Source: Candidatus Endomicrobiellum devescovinae (lineage in GTDB: Bacteria; Elusimicrobiota; Endomicrobiia; Endomicrobiales; Endomicrobiaceae). Taken from it: a DNA stretch of 40,182 bases. The stretch covers positions 1-40,182 of the forward strand of contig JAIRYK010000012.1 in assembly GCA_031267795.1 (NCBI GenBank). Reading direction: 5' to 3'. The notes below the pieces were generated by a model. It ran no database searches and was not told the DNA's origin. It worked only from the letters and a program-made list of their open reading frames with translations. The first letter of the stretch is position 1, and each line of letters begins with the position of its first letter. Below, one piece after another: positions 12,354 through 20,350 of the stretch. Made by a program: the position numbers and the translations under genes.

Positions 12354-12968
12354 ATGTTAGACTACATTTCTGGAATTTTAGAGTCTAAATCAAAAGATAG
12401 TATTACGGTTGGTGTCAGCGGTATAGGTTACGAAGCTGTTGTTACTGTGTCAACATTTTCCAAACTTCCAGAAATCGGAAACCAAGTAAAAATATATGTT
12501 GTTGAAAGTGTTTCGGGAATGTACGGCGGGGTTATATGCCTATATGGTTTTTTGACTAAAGAAGAAAGGGATATGTACCTTTTAATAAAAGATGAAGTTC
12601 CCGGAATAGGCGCCAAGAAAGCAATGGAGTACATAGATAAAATTTCCAAATCTTTTGCTGATTTCAAAACTGCTGTAATTTCAAAAAATCCATCAATGCT
12701 TCATGCAGTGTTTGGATTTACAAAAAAGACTGCAGATAAGCTTATAGCGGCTTTAAAAGATAAAATAATTGGCGTAGAAGTATCGGGTAAGGAGAAATGG
12801 ACAAACGTAAATCTAACTGAAAATAAACTAATTTTGGAAGCTATAGAAGGTCTCACTGCTCTTGGGTATAAAGAACAACAAGCAAGAACTGCAGTGAATA
12901 AAATATACGAACAAGACGAGAATATAACTTTAGAAAATTTAATAACTAAATCTTTGCAGGAATTTTAA
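12354..12968 (+). CDS. ruvA: Holliday junction branch migration protein RuvA
   Basis: RuvA binds four-way junctions and loads the RuvB motor. From ATG 12354 it has 204 residues and begins in the family way (MLDYISGILESKS). The N-terminal OB domain contains YEAVV and the YGF segment. Helix-hairpin-helix motifs appear as VPGIGAKKA and FGFTKKTADKL, and the C-terminal RuvB-binding domain ends ALGYKEQQARTAV. The frame is open from 12282, but the chosen ATG has AAGGAT four bases upstream and removes an unmatched extension. In the first HhH region the usual 'GIGxKxAxR' has Met after Ala, a minor divergence. Confidence 0.94.
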   Translation: MLDYISGILESKSKDSITVGVSGIGYEAVVTVSTFSKLPEIGNQVKIYVVESVSGMYGGVICLYGFLTKEERDMYLLIKDEVPGIGAKKAMEYIDKISKSFADFKTAVISKNPSMLHAVFGFTKKTADKLIAALKDKIIGVEVSGKEKWTNVNLTENKLILEAIEGLTALGYKEQQARTAVNKIYEQDENITLENLITKSLQEF

Positions 12969-12971
12969 ATA

Positions 12972-13994
12972 ATGGACAAAATAGAAAGAATTGTTGAGCC
13001 CATTAAAACGTCTGATGAAGATAGGATAGAAAACTCCTTAAGACCTCAAAGCCTTGATGATTTTATAGGTCAAGAAAAACTTAAGAGCAATCTTAAAGTT
13101 TTTATAGAAGCGGCAAAAAACAGACAAGAGGCTTTAGACCACTGTTTATTTTATGCTCCTCCGGGGCTCGGCAAAACTACTCTTTCCCATATAATTGCAA
13201 AAGAGATGGGCAGCAATCTTAGAGTGACATCCGGACCAGTATTAGAACGAGTAGGCGATTTAGCGGCAATTCTTACAAATCTTTCAGAAGGAGACATATT
13301 TTTTATAGACGAAATCCATAGAATAAACCATCTTGTTGAAGAGTCTTTGTATCCTGTCATGGAAGATTTTGAGCTTAATATTATAATAGGTCAAGGACCG
13401 TCCGCAAAGACCATTAAACTCCCCGTACCACGTTTTACCCTAATTGGAGCTACAACAAGAGCGGGACTTTTATCAAGCCCTTTGAGGGACAGATTTGGCA
13501 TTATAGAACATTTAGATTTTTATGGGATAAAAGATCTTACGCATATAGTTGAGCGTTCTGCATCTATTCTGAATATAGCAATTGACGACACTGCAAGCAA
13601 AGAAATAGCAAGACGTTCGCGAGGAACGCCAAGAATCGTCAACAGACTATTAAAAAGAGTGAGGGATTTTGCTGAAGTTAAAGGCGGTAAAATTACTTTA
13701 GACATAGCAAAAGAAGCTTTAAACGCTTTGGAGGTTGACGGTGCTGGTCTTGATAAGATGGACAGGCTTATCCTTACTGTTTTAATTAATAAGTTCGGCG
13801 GCGGTCCTGTAGGCATTGACACTATTGCAGTCGCAATATCGGAAGAACCAGATACAATAACTGACTTATACGAGCCATATCTTATACAATCCGGTTTTAT
13901 CGCTAGAACATCCAGAGGCAGAGTGGTTACCGAATCAGGGTATAAACATCTCGGTATTGAAACGCCAAAAAACTTCCCAAAAGAGTTATTTTAA
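12972..13994 (+). CDS. ruvB: Holliday junction branch migration ATPase RuvB
   Basis: This AAA+ motor pulls DNA through the RuvA tetramer. It has 340 residues. Walker A is PPGLGKTT (63-70), Walker B is IFFIDEIHR, the sensor region is [20 protein letters not shown], and the arginine-containing [18 protein letters not shown] and C-terminal winged-helix DNA-binding domain (..[12 protein letters not shown]) are complete. It starts three bases after ruvA, so the two genes are co-transcribed and probably co-translated. Confidence 0.98.
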   Translation: MDKIERIVEPIKTSDEDRIENSLRPQSLDDFIGQEKLKSNLKVFIEAAKNRQEALDHCLFYAPPGLGKTTLSHIIAKEMGSNLRVTSGPVLERVGDLAAILTNLSEGDIFFIDEIHRINHLVEESLYPVMEDFELNIIIGQGPSAKTIKLPVPRFTLIGATTRAGLLSSPLRDRFGIIEHLDFYGIKDLTHIVERSASILNIAIDDTASKEIARRSRGTPRIVNRLLKRVRDFAEVKGGKITLDIAKEALNALEVDGAGLDKMDRLILTVLINKFGGGPVGIDTIAVAISEEPDTITDLYEPYLIQSGFIARTSRGRVVTESGYKHLGIETPKNFPKELF

Positions 13995-14003
13995 AAGATT
14001 AAA

Positions 14004-14549
14004 ATGGATAATTCGCTTAATTCAAAAAATAAGGTTTTATTGCATATCTGCTGTGCTCCTTGTTCGGCTTCCGCTGTGAAAATTTTGCAAAATATATACG
14101 ACATATCTTTTTACTGGTATAATCCCAATATTTACGACGATGAAGAATACAAAAAGAGAAAAGAGTCGGCTGTAAGATATGCTAAAGAATTAGGCATTCC
14201 TTTCTGCGAAAATCCAGATTTCCTATATAATTATAAAGATTGGAAAGACAAAAGCTACGAACAATGCGGTTTTTGTTATACTTTTAGACTTGAAAAGACA
14301 GTTAAGTTTGCAAAAGATAACGGTTTTGATTTTTTTACGACTTCATTACTTTCAAGTCCGTATCAGAAGCATGACTTGATAAAGCAGATTGCAGACAGTT
14401 TGGCATATAAATATGGAGTAAAGTTTTTATATTGCGATTTTAGACCCAATTTTTATGAAGGTAAAAACTCGTTGAGACAAAAAGGTTATTATATGCAAAA
14501 GTATTGCGCATGCAGTAAATCTTATAAGGAAAGATTTGGCAACATATGA
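14004..14549 (+). CDS. queH: Epoxyqueuosine reductase QueH
   Basis: QueH (the former DUF208 family) carries out the last step of queuosine synthesis, reducing epoxyqueuosine in tRNA. The 181-residue protein has the family's cysteine pattern: HICCAPC (Cys16, Cys17, Cys20), CGFC (Cys88, Cys91) and YCACSKS (Cys168, Cys170), which hold an iron-sulfur cluster and a second metal. It lies nine bases after ruvB and overlaps spoIID by four bases. The queuosine enzyme queA is two genes downstream, which supports the call. QueH is the cobalamin-independent alternative to QueG. Confidence 0.93.
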   Translation: MDNSLNSKNKVLLHICCAPCSASAVKILQNIYDISFYWYNPNIYDDEEYKKRKESAVRYAKELGIPFCENPDFLYNYKDWKDKSYEQCGFCYTFRLEKTVKFAKDNGFDFFTTSLLSSPYQKHDLIKQIADSLAYKYGVKFLYCDFRPNFYEGKNSLRQKGYYMQKYCACSKSYKERFGNI

Positions 14550-15670
14550 AGAAAACAACTTTATTAAAAATATTATTTTTTTCAATCTTTCTTTTCTTTT
14601 CTAATGGTTACGCTTTGGACAATGTTCAAAAAAATATAAGAATAGGAATTATTCTTGACGAGATGTCTGTTACGATAGGAAGCTCAAGAGATTTTTTTGT
14701 TTATGATTCAGCAGGTAAAAAATTAAAACTTACAAAGGGGACAGTTAACATCTCTTGTTCTCAAAGAGGCGCACACATAGGTAAATACGATCTTTCTCTT
14801 CCCATAAGGATAGAGCCTTCAAATGGCGTAATTTTTGTAAATTCTAAGCCGTATAGAGGGTATCTAGTATTAAAAAAATCCGGTAAAAAAATGAATGTTA
14901 TTAATGTCTTAGGCATAGAAGACTATATTAAAGGCGTTTTACCAAAAGAAGTAAGCTGTGACTGGCATGCAGAGGCATTAAAAGCTCAAGCCGTTATAAG
15001 CAGAACTTACGCTATATCTAACTTGAACAGACACTCTGCACAAGGTTTTGACTTATGCTCAACAACTCATTGCCAAGTTTACGGCGGACTGGGAGCAGAA
15101 ACTAAAAAAACAAATCAGGCAGTTTCAGAAACAAATGGGGAAGTCTTAACATACCAGGGAAAACCAGCTCAAACCGTTTTTCACGCCGCATGCGGAGGTC
15201 ATACTGAAGATCCAAAATATATTTGGGGTTGGAAAGAAACGCCTTCATATTTAAAAGGTGTAAAATGCCGCTATTGTGGCAAAAGTCCTCATGCTAAGTG
15301 GGCGCAGGTTCTGAGCGAAAATTTTGTAAGAAATAAACTTAAAATAGGCAAAATAAAAAATATTAAAATTAAAGGGAAAACACCTTCAGGAGCGGCAAAA
15401 CAATTGGAAATAACGCATTCAAACGGAAAATGTGTATTAAACGCTTATGAATTTCGGCTTTATGTTGACGCATGGAAAATAAAAAGTCATTTTTTTAATT
15501 CTATAAAAATTAAAAATGATGAAATTTGTTTTAATGGGAAAGGCTGGGGGCATAAGGCAGGGCTATGCCAGTGCGGGGCAAAAGGCATGGCTGAAAAGGG
15601 AAAAACTTATTCAACGATTCTTTACCATTTTTATCCCGGAACGAAAATAGAAACGGTTAACTATAAATAA
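14546..15670 (+). CDS. SpoIID/LytB-family peptidoglycan enzyme
   Basis: The 374-residue protein has a signal peptide or N-terminal anchor (residues 5-23) and then the SpoIID domain. The signature GVLPKEVSCDWHAEALKAQAV places the presumed catalytic glutamate at Glu135; SpoIID family members are lytic transglycosylases or amidase enhancers acting on peptidoglycan. Cysteines 171 and 176 and the HAACGGHTED segment match the metal- and fold-stabilising residues of this family. The C-terminal GKGWGHKAGLCQCGAKGMAEKG is also typical. The gene overlaps queH by four bases and is followed by queA, so it is co-expressed with queuosine genes although functionally unrelated. No sporulation genes are seen here; SpoIID-like proteins also occur in non-sporulating bacteria. 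Confidence 0.9.
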   Translation: MKKTTLLKILFFSIFLFFSNGYALDNVQKNIRIGIILDEMSVTIGSSRDFFVYDSAGKKLKLTKGTVNISCSQRGAHIGKYDLSLPIRIEPSNGVIFVNSKPYRGYLVLKKSGKKMNVINVLGIEDYIKGVLPKEVSCDWHAEALKAQAVISRTYAISNLNRHSAQGFDLCSTTHCQVYGGLGAETKKTNQAVSETNGEVLTYQGKPAQTVFHAACGGHTEDPKYIWGWKETPSYLKGVKCRYCGKSPHAKWAQVLSENFVRNKLKIGKIKNIKIKGKTPSGAAKQLEITHSNGKCVLNAYEFRLYVDAWKIKSHFFNSIKIKNDEICFNGKGWGHKAGLCQCGAKGMAEKGKTYSTILYHFYPGTKIETVNYK

Positions 15671-15682
15671 GGATACGATTTA

Positions 15683-16756
15683 ATGACACTGCAAGATAAT
15701 ATCTTGGATAACTATAGTTACGATATTCCAGAAGAACTTATAGCTCAAAAGCCTGTTGAAAATAGACAAAATTCAAAACTTTTTATTATAGACAGAACTG
15801 CTCGGAAGTTTTATCACAAAAATTTCTATGATATCGTTGACTATTTCAATTCTGGAGATTGCCTGATAATCAATAATACAAAAGTTGTTCCATCAAGGCT
15901 TTTTGGCAAAAAAATAAGTGGAGGAAAAGTTGAGCTTTTATTTCTTGATCCGTGCCAAAAAGACGATAATTATAAAGTTCTAATTAAACCTTTTTCAGGA
16001 ATCGGTAAAAAAGTATATTTTGATGACGGATATGAATGCGAAATATTATCAAAAACTGCTCAAGGAGAAACAATAGTTAAATTTAACAAGCCCGACATTT
16101 TGGACTTTTTACAAAAGAATGGAATTATGCCTCTCCCTCCTTACATAAACAGAAAAGAAGGGCTTGCTCAAGAATTATCTGACTTTGACAGGCAAAGGTA
16201 TCAAACTGTTTATGCTAAGTCTCTAGGTGCAATAGCTGCTCCCACAGCAGGACTTCATTTTACTGAAAGTATATTTTCAAAACTCAAAAAAAAAGGTGTA
16301 AATATTGCAACTTTAACACTGCACGTAGGGTGGGGCACTTTTAAACCTATAACGGCTAAAAATCTAACTGATCATAATATGTTACCCGAACAATTTGAAA
16401 TAGACGAAACAAATGCCGAAATTATAAATACAGCAATTATAAATAACAAGAAGGTTACTGGTGTAGGAACTACTTCTGTCAGAGCTTTGGAGACAACAGC
16501 TGAGACTTCGTATTTTGAAGAAAACGGCAAGACTTTAATAAAAGCTTATTCAGGAAAAACTTCAAAATTTATTTATCCTAGTTATAAATTTAAAATCGTA
16601 AACACTCTGATTACAAACCTTCACCTTCCAAAATCTACTCCTCTCATGATGGCAAGTGCTTTCTCGTCAAGAGATCTCATGCTTAAAGCTTACAGTGAAG
16701 CCGTAAAAGAGAGATATAAATTTTTCTCTTATGGCGATTCAATGCTTATATTGTAA
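15683..16756 (+). CDS. queA: tRNA preQ1(34) S-adenosylmethionine ribosyltransferase-isomerase QueA
   Basis: QueA transfers and rearranges the ribose of S-adenosylmethionine onto preQ1 in the tRNA wobble position, making epoxyqueuosine, the substrate of QueH encoded two genes upstream. The 357-residue protein has family hallmarks: YDIPEELIAQKPVENR at the start, NNTKVVPSRLFG, APTAGLHFTE, TLHVGWGTFKP and the closing NLHLPKSTPLMMASAF. Length is normal. AAGGAT precedes the ATG. It is the last gene of the yebC-to-queA run. Confidence 0.97.
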   Translation: MTLQDNILDNYSYDIPEELIAQKPVENRQNSKLFIIDRTARKFYHKNFYDIVDYFNSGDCLIINNTKVVPSRLFGKKISGGKVELLFLDPCQKDDNYKVLIKPFSGIGKKVYFDDGYECEILSKTAQGETIVKFNKPDILDFLQKNGIMPLPPYINRKEGLAQELSDFDRQRYQTVYAKSLGAIAAPTAGLHFTESIFSKLKKKGVNIATLTLHVGWGTFKPITAKNLTDHNMLPEQFEIDETNAEIINTAIINNKKVTGVGTTSVRALETTAETSYFEENGKTLIKAYSGKTSKFIYPSYKFKIVNTLITNLHLPKSTPLMMASAFSSRDLMLKAYSEAVKERYKFFSYGDSMLIL

Positions 16757-16862
16757 ATTCAAATATTTTTACAATGTTAAGCCTCTTATTTGAGTTTATC
16801 GGAAGGATTTCTCTTTTTACTTTTAAAATTACTTTTTTCTTCAATCAGATCGACGGCAAAAA

Positions 16863-16891
16863 TTGACAAAATTCTACTAAAATAATAAAAT
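16863..16891 (+). promoter_or_regulatory. Sigma-70-type promoter before the M50 protease gene
   Basis: A consensus TTGACA (16863-16868) and TAAAAT (16886-16891) are separated by the ideal 17 bases and lie about 40 bases before the ATG at 16931. It is the best promoter match I found and starts the M50-trpS-scpAB transcription unit. The rest of the 174-base gap (16757-16862) holds nothing clear. Confidence 0.75.
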
Positions 16892-16930
16892 TTTTACGTC
16901 AGATTTTATTGATATTCTCTAAGGATATTT

Positions 16931-17575
16931 ATGACTGTACTAACTGTATTTATATATATTGTAGTTTTTATTTTCTCAGCTATTATTCATGAAATTTCCC
17001 ATGGATATGTCGCTCATCTAAGAGGCGACGATACTGCAAAACTTATGGGACGGATTACTTTAAATCCTTTGTCTCACATAGACTTGTTTGGAAGCATTAT
17101 TCTTCCCGCAATACTTTTATCATTAAGATCTCCTATCCTTTTTGGCTGGGCAAAACCTGTGCCAATAGATTACAGAAATTTTAAAAATCCAAAATTAGAC
17201 ATACCTCTTGTTTCTTTAGCAGGACCAAGTGCAAATTTGTTGCTTGCTTTAGTTTCAGGATTAGGAATTCGCCTTATAAGGATATTTCCCAATTTTGAAG
17301 CAGGTTTTGGAGCCGCAATAGAGTCGTTCTTGTATATAATGCTTATTATAAACGTTATTCTTACAATAATAAATCTTATACCTATTCCTCCTTTAGACGG
17401 ATCAAAAGTTGCAACTTTTTTTATGCCCAGAAACATAGCGACAAAATATATGAACATCAATTCTTTTATTTGTTTAATAGTATTACTTTTGCTATTATCT
17501 TCAGGTGTGGCATGGAGCTTGCTATATCCTGCCATTAGCTTTTTTGTTACAATTTTTAGCGGAATTTCCTATTAA
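16931..17575 (+). CDS. Site-2 protease family (M50) membrane metalloprotease
   Basis: This 214-residue integral membrane protein has about six hydrophobic segments. Zinc ligands are seen in HEISH (His20, Glu21, His24) within the first long helix and in the NLIPIPPLDGSK loop, whose Asp is the third ligand. The GRITLNPLSHID and GWAKPVPIDYRNF segments mark the small SREBP-type subgroup without a PDZ domain. Such proteases cut membrane proteins inside the bilayer, but the substrate is not predictable. AAGGAT precedes the ATG. trpS and scpAB follow, a neighbourhood common to this subgroup in several phyla. Confidence 0.93.
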   Translation: MTVLTVFIYIVVFIFSAIIHEISHGYVAHLRGDDTAKLMGRITLNPLSHIDLFGSIILPAILLSLRSPILFGWAKPVPIDYRNFKNPKLDIPLVSLAGPSANLLLALVSGLGIRLIRIFPNFEAGFGAAIESFLYIMLIINVILTIINLIPIPPLDGSKVATFFMPRNIATKYMNINSFICLIVLLLLLSSGVAWSLLYPAISFFVTIFSGISY

Positions 17576-17597
17576 TTTTTTAGCGAGTACAACACAC

Positions 17598-18590
17598 ATG
17601 AAAAAGAGAGTATTGTCCGGCATGCGCACGACCGGAAGGCTTCATTTGGGTCATTATTTTGGAACACTTCGCAACTGGGTTAAACTTCAAGAGGAGTGTG
17701 ATTGTTACTATATGGCATCGGATTGGCATGCTTTAACTACAGAGTATGCTGACACATCTAAAATTAGCGAAAATACTTTTGAAATGATAGCTGACTGGAT
17801 TACAGTAGGGTTAGACCCACAGAAATCAGTAATTTTCAAACAGTCTGCTATTTGCCAACATAGCGAACTATTTTTAATACTTTCAATGATAACTCCTTTG
17901 GGGTGGCTTCAAAGGTGCCCAACATATAAAGACCAAATAAGAGAAATAAAAAATAAAGATTTAAATAATTATGGTTTTTTAGGGTATCCCGTACTTATGG
18001 CTGCCGATATTCTTCTTTATAGGGCAAACTTAGTTCCTGTTGGGGAAGATCAACTTTCGCATTTGGAATTTACCCGTGAAATAGCTAGAAGATTTAACAA
18101 TTTTTACGGCGAAGTTTTTATTGAGCCTACAGCTAAACTTTCTGAATCCGCAAAAGTACCGGGCACGGATGGAAGAAAGATGTCAAAATCTTATGGAAAT
18201 TCTATATTTCTTGGCGAAAGCAATGATGTAATAAAAGAAAAAGTAAAAAATATGTTTACAGATCCATTAAAGATAAAAAAAGATGATCCGGGACATCCTG
18301 ATGGCTGTGTGGTTATAAAATTCTATAAGATATTTTCAGAAGGTTCGGATAAATATCCAAAATTTGAACAGAGAGAAAAAGACTGCAAAGCTGGAGCAAT
18401 AGGCTGTTCACTATGCAAAAAACAGTTGACTGAAATGCTTTCTGAATTTATGAAGCCTTTGGCTGAAAAAAGAAAGAAGCTTATTTCTGACAAAGCTTAT
18501 CTGGAAAAAGTAATTATGGAAGGCTGCCAAAAAGCTGAAGACTGCGCTCAAAAAACTATGACGGAAATCAGAAAGGCGTTAAAATTTTAA
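17598..18590 (+). CDS. trpS: Tryptophanyl-tRNA synthetase
   Basis: The enzyme charges tRNA-Trp with tryptophan. From ATG 17598 it has 330 residues. Class I motifs are HLGH (16-19, in GMRTTGRLHLGHYFG) and KMSKS (194-198, in TDGRKMSKSYGNSI). The upstream frame extends into the M50 gene's 3' end, but that part does not resemble the family. Ribosome-site quality at 17598 is weak, so translation may rely on coupling to the M50 stop 22 bases upstream. A cysteine-rich insert (DCKAGAIGCSLCKKQL) in the C-terminal domain occurs in one bacterial TrpS subgroup. Confidence 0.96.
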   Translation: MKKRVLSGMRTTGRLHLGHYFGTLRNWVKLQEECDCYYMASDWHALTTEYADTSKISENTFEMIADWITVGLDPQKSVIFKQSAICQHSELFLILSMITPLGWLQRCPTYKDQIREIKNKDLNNYGFLGYPVLMAADILLYRANLVPVGEDQLSHLEFTREIARRFNNFYGEVFIEPTAKLSESAKVPGTDGRKMSKSYGNSIFLGESNDVIKEKVKNMFTDPLKIKKDDPGHPDGCVVIKFYKIFSEGSDKYPKFEQREKDCKAGAIGCSLCKKQLTEMLSEFMKPLAEKRKKLISDKAYLEKVIMEGCQKAEDCAQKTMTEIRKALKF

Positions 18591-18768
18591 ATGGATTTTT
18601 CTAATAACCTCAATGTCTTATAATTACCATGAGTTTGGCGATAATACAAGGCGAAAATGCAGGTAAGGTCTATATCTATATATTGACAAGTTTTTTCAAC
18701 GCTGTAGTGTTGTCAAAGACGCGGTAAGAATATGCGTTGAAGTTATTAGAGAGACCCAAAGGATTATT
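18591..18768. other. trpS-scpA intergenic region with inverted repeat and a tiny ORF
   Basis: This 178-base gap holds an isolated TATAAT (18619-18624), a 32-codon ORF (18629-18727), and an inverted repeat in which TTGACAA (18683-18689) pairs with TTGTCAA (18710-18716). TTGACA could be a -35, but no good -10 follows at the right distance. After the ORF stop, the frame of scpA is open for about 25 codons before its ATG. No homology is recognised, so this may be a leader, a degraded gene or nothing. Confidence 0.3.
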
Positions 18769-19632
18769 ATGACATACGACATTCATCTTGACGCTTTTGA
18801 AGGTCCTTTAGATCTTCTTTTACATCTCATCAAGAAGAATGATCTTGAGATTAATGAGATAAAAATAGCTGATATTACAGCTGAATATCTATCTTACCTT
18901 GATTTGATGAAAGAACTTAATATAGACGTAGCAGGAGAATTTCTTGTTATGGCTTCTACTCTTATGCAGATAAAATCAAAATCTCTACTTCCTTCAGACA
19001 ACGGAAAAGACAGCGAAGAAGACGATCCTTTTGATCAGCTAAAAAATAGATTGCTTGAATATCAAAAATATAAAGAAGTCGGGAAACTTTTATCTTATAA
19101 AATTAATGAAAATTCTCAGATTTATTATAGACCTGAGCCTGTTATAAGCAAACAAGATTTTGTTTTAGACGCTACTATTTTTGATTTGATGAGCAGTTTC
19201 CGCGACGCATTGACGGCTCTGCCAGACAATATAAAAGAAATAATGTATCAAGAAATTCCTATTGAAAATAAAATCAGGGAAATTCTTGATATTTTAGAGG
19301 GAAAACAATACGTTTCTTTTACTGAAATACTAAAGTTGCAAAACACAAGATTAGCTCTTATCGTTTGTTTTATGGCTGTTTTGGAACTTGTGAAAAATAA
19401 ACAAATCGTCGCTAAACAATCTGAATTATTCTCGGAAATTAGAATTTATAAAGTTTATAATAACGAACAAGAGCTAGAGCAAACAAATAAAGATATAAAT
19501 ACTTTTGAGTTTATTGAAAATGGAAAACAAGTGGAGCATTCTATAAAAAATGAAGAAAATCTTAATCCAAAATTAGAATTGCTTACAGAAACTGATAATA
19601 TGATTCAAGGGGAAGAAGATGGAAATATCTGA
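18769..19632 (+). CDS. scpA: Segregation and condensation protein A
   Basis: ScpA is the kleisin that bridges SMC heads in chromosome condensation. The 287-residue protein opens with YDIHLDAFEGPLDLLLHLIKKNDLEINEI, the typical N-terminal SMC-binding helix region, followed by LVMASTLMQIKSKSLLP. The middle is acidic and linker-like, and the winged-helix end is VSFTEILKLQNTRLALIVCFMAVLELVKNKQI. About 45 extra acidic residues follow it. AAAGGAT precedes the ATG. It overlaps scpB by 14 bases; no smc gene is in the window. Confidence 0.95.
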   Translation: MTYDIHLDAFEGPLDLLLHLIKKNDLEINEIKIADITAEYLSYLDLMKELNIDVAGEFLVMASTLMQIKSKSLLPSDNGKDSEEDDPFDQLKNRLLEYQKYKEVGKLLSYKINENSQIYYRPEPVISKQDFVLDATIFDLMSSFRDALTALPDNIKEIMYQEIPIENKIREILDILEGKQYVSFTEILKLQNTRLALIVCFMAVLELVKNKQIVAKQSELFSEIRIYKVYNNEQELEQTNKDINTFEFIENGKQVEHSIKNEENLNPKLELLTETDNMIQGEEDGNI

Positions 19633-20242
19633 AGTTAAGAAAATTTTAGAAGCTTTGCTTTTTGTTTCAGATAAACCTTTGAGTTTAAAAGAATTGAAGG
19701 ATATAATAAAGTCAGACGTTGCTGATATTTCTAATTTAGAAGATATTTTAAAAGAATTGAAAGACGAATATGCTACTCTAAATAAACCTTACGAGATTAA
19801 ATTTGTTGCAGATGGCTGGACGTTTGCCACAAAGCCTGAATATTCTCCTTGGATAAAAAAACTTCTAAAAGAAAAAACCGTTTTAAAATTGTCTCCGTCA
19901 GCATTGGAAACGCTTGCCATGATAGCCTACAAACAACCAATAACAAGAGCAGAAATTGACGAAATACGAGGAGTGGAATCTTCAGGAGTAATAGACACTC
20001 TTCTTGAAAGAAAACTAATAAAAATAGTCGGAAGAAAAGAAGCCCTTGGCAGACCCTTGCTTTATGGCACTACTCAAGACTTCTTAAAACATTTCGGACT
20101 TGCCCATTTAAGCGAACTCCCACTCATAGAAGACATGCCAAAAGAAATCCAAGAGACTGATAATCTGCTTGAACCTGAACTTCCTTTTAATGCAAAGAAC
20201 ATAGAACAAAACGACACTGTAAAAAGTACCGAGATTGTGTAA
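19619..20242 (+). CDS. scpB: Segregation and condensation protein B
   Basis: ScpB dimerises and binds the ScpA linker in the SMC complex. The 207-residue protein has two winged-helix domains: ILEALLFVSDKPLSLKEL at the start, and the conserved LSPSALETLAMIAYKQPITRAEIDEIRGV in the second. The closing GRKEALGRPLLYGTT..FLKHFGL is diagnostic. An acidic tail of about 30 residues follows. It is translationally coupled to scpA by a 14-base overlap. The 108 bases downstream (20243-20350) show AT-rich DNA with no convincing terminator or promoter. Confidence 0.96.
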   Translation: MEISEVKKILEALLFVSDKPLSLKELKDIIKSDVADISNLEDILKELKDEYATLNKPYEIKFVADGWTFATKPEYSPWIKKLLKEKTVLKLSPSALETLAMIAYKQPITRAEIDEIRGVESSGVIDTLLERKLIKIVGRKEALGRPLLYGTTQDFLKHFGLAHLSELPLIEDMPKEIQETDNLLEPELPFNAKNIEQNDTVKSTEIV

Positions 20243-20350
20243 TAATATTTGTATTTTTTAATTTTATTTTATAAACTCCATTTCGTGTAAAGAGGTAAGT
20301 TAATTTTTTAGTTTGTCATAAACAAATTCGGGACAAAAGGATTACTACTA

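Noticed and set aside
14546-15670. SpoIID as evidence of sporulation
   Set aside because: The family is found in many non-sporulating bacteria, and no other sporulation gene is here, while the envelope genes indicate a diderm.
18683-18710. TTGACA plus TAGTGT as a promoter for scpA
   Set aside because: The -10 matches only three of six positions and the spacer is 16 bases; the TTGACA is better explained as part of an inverted repeat.
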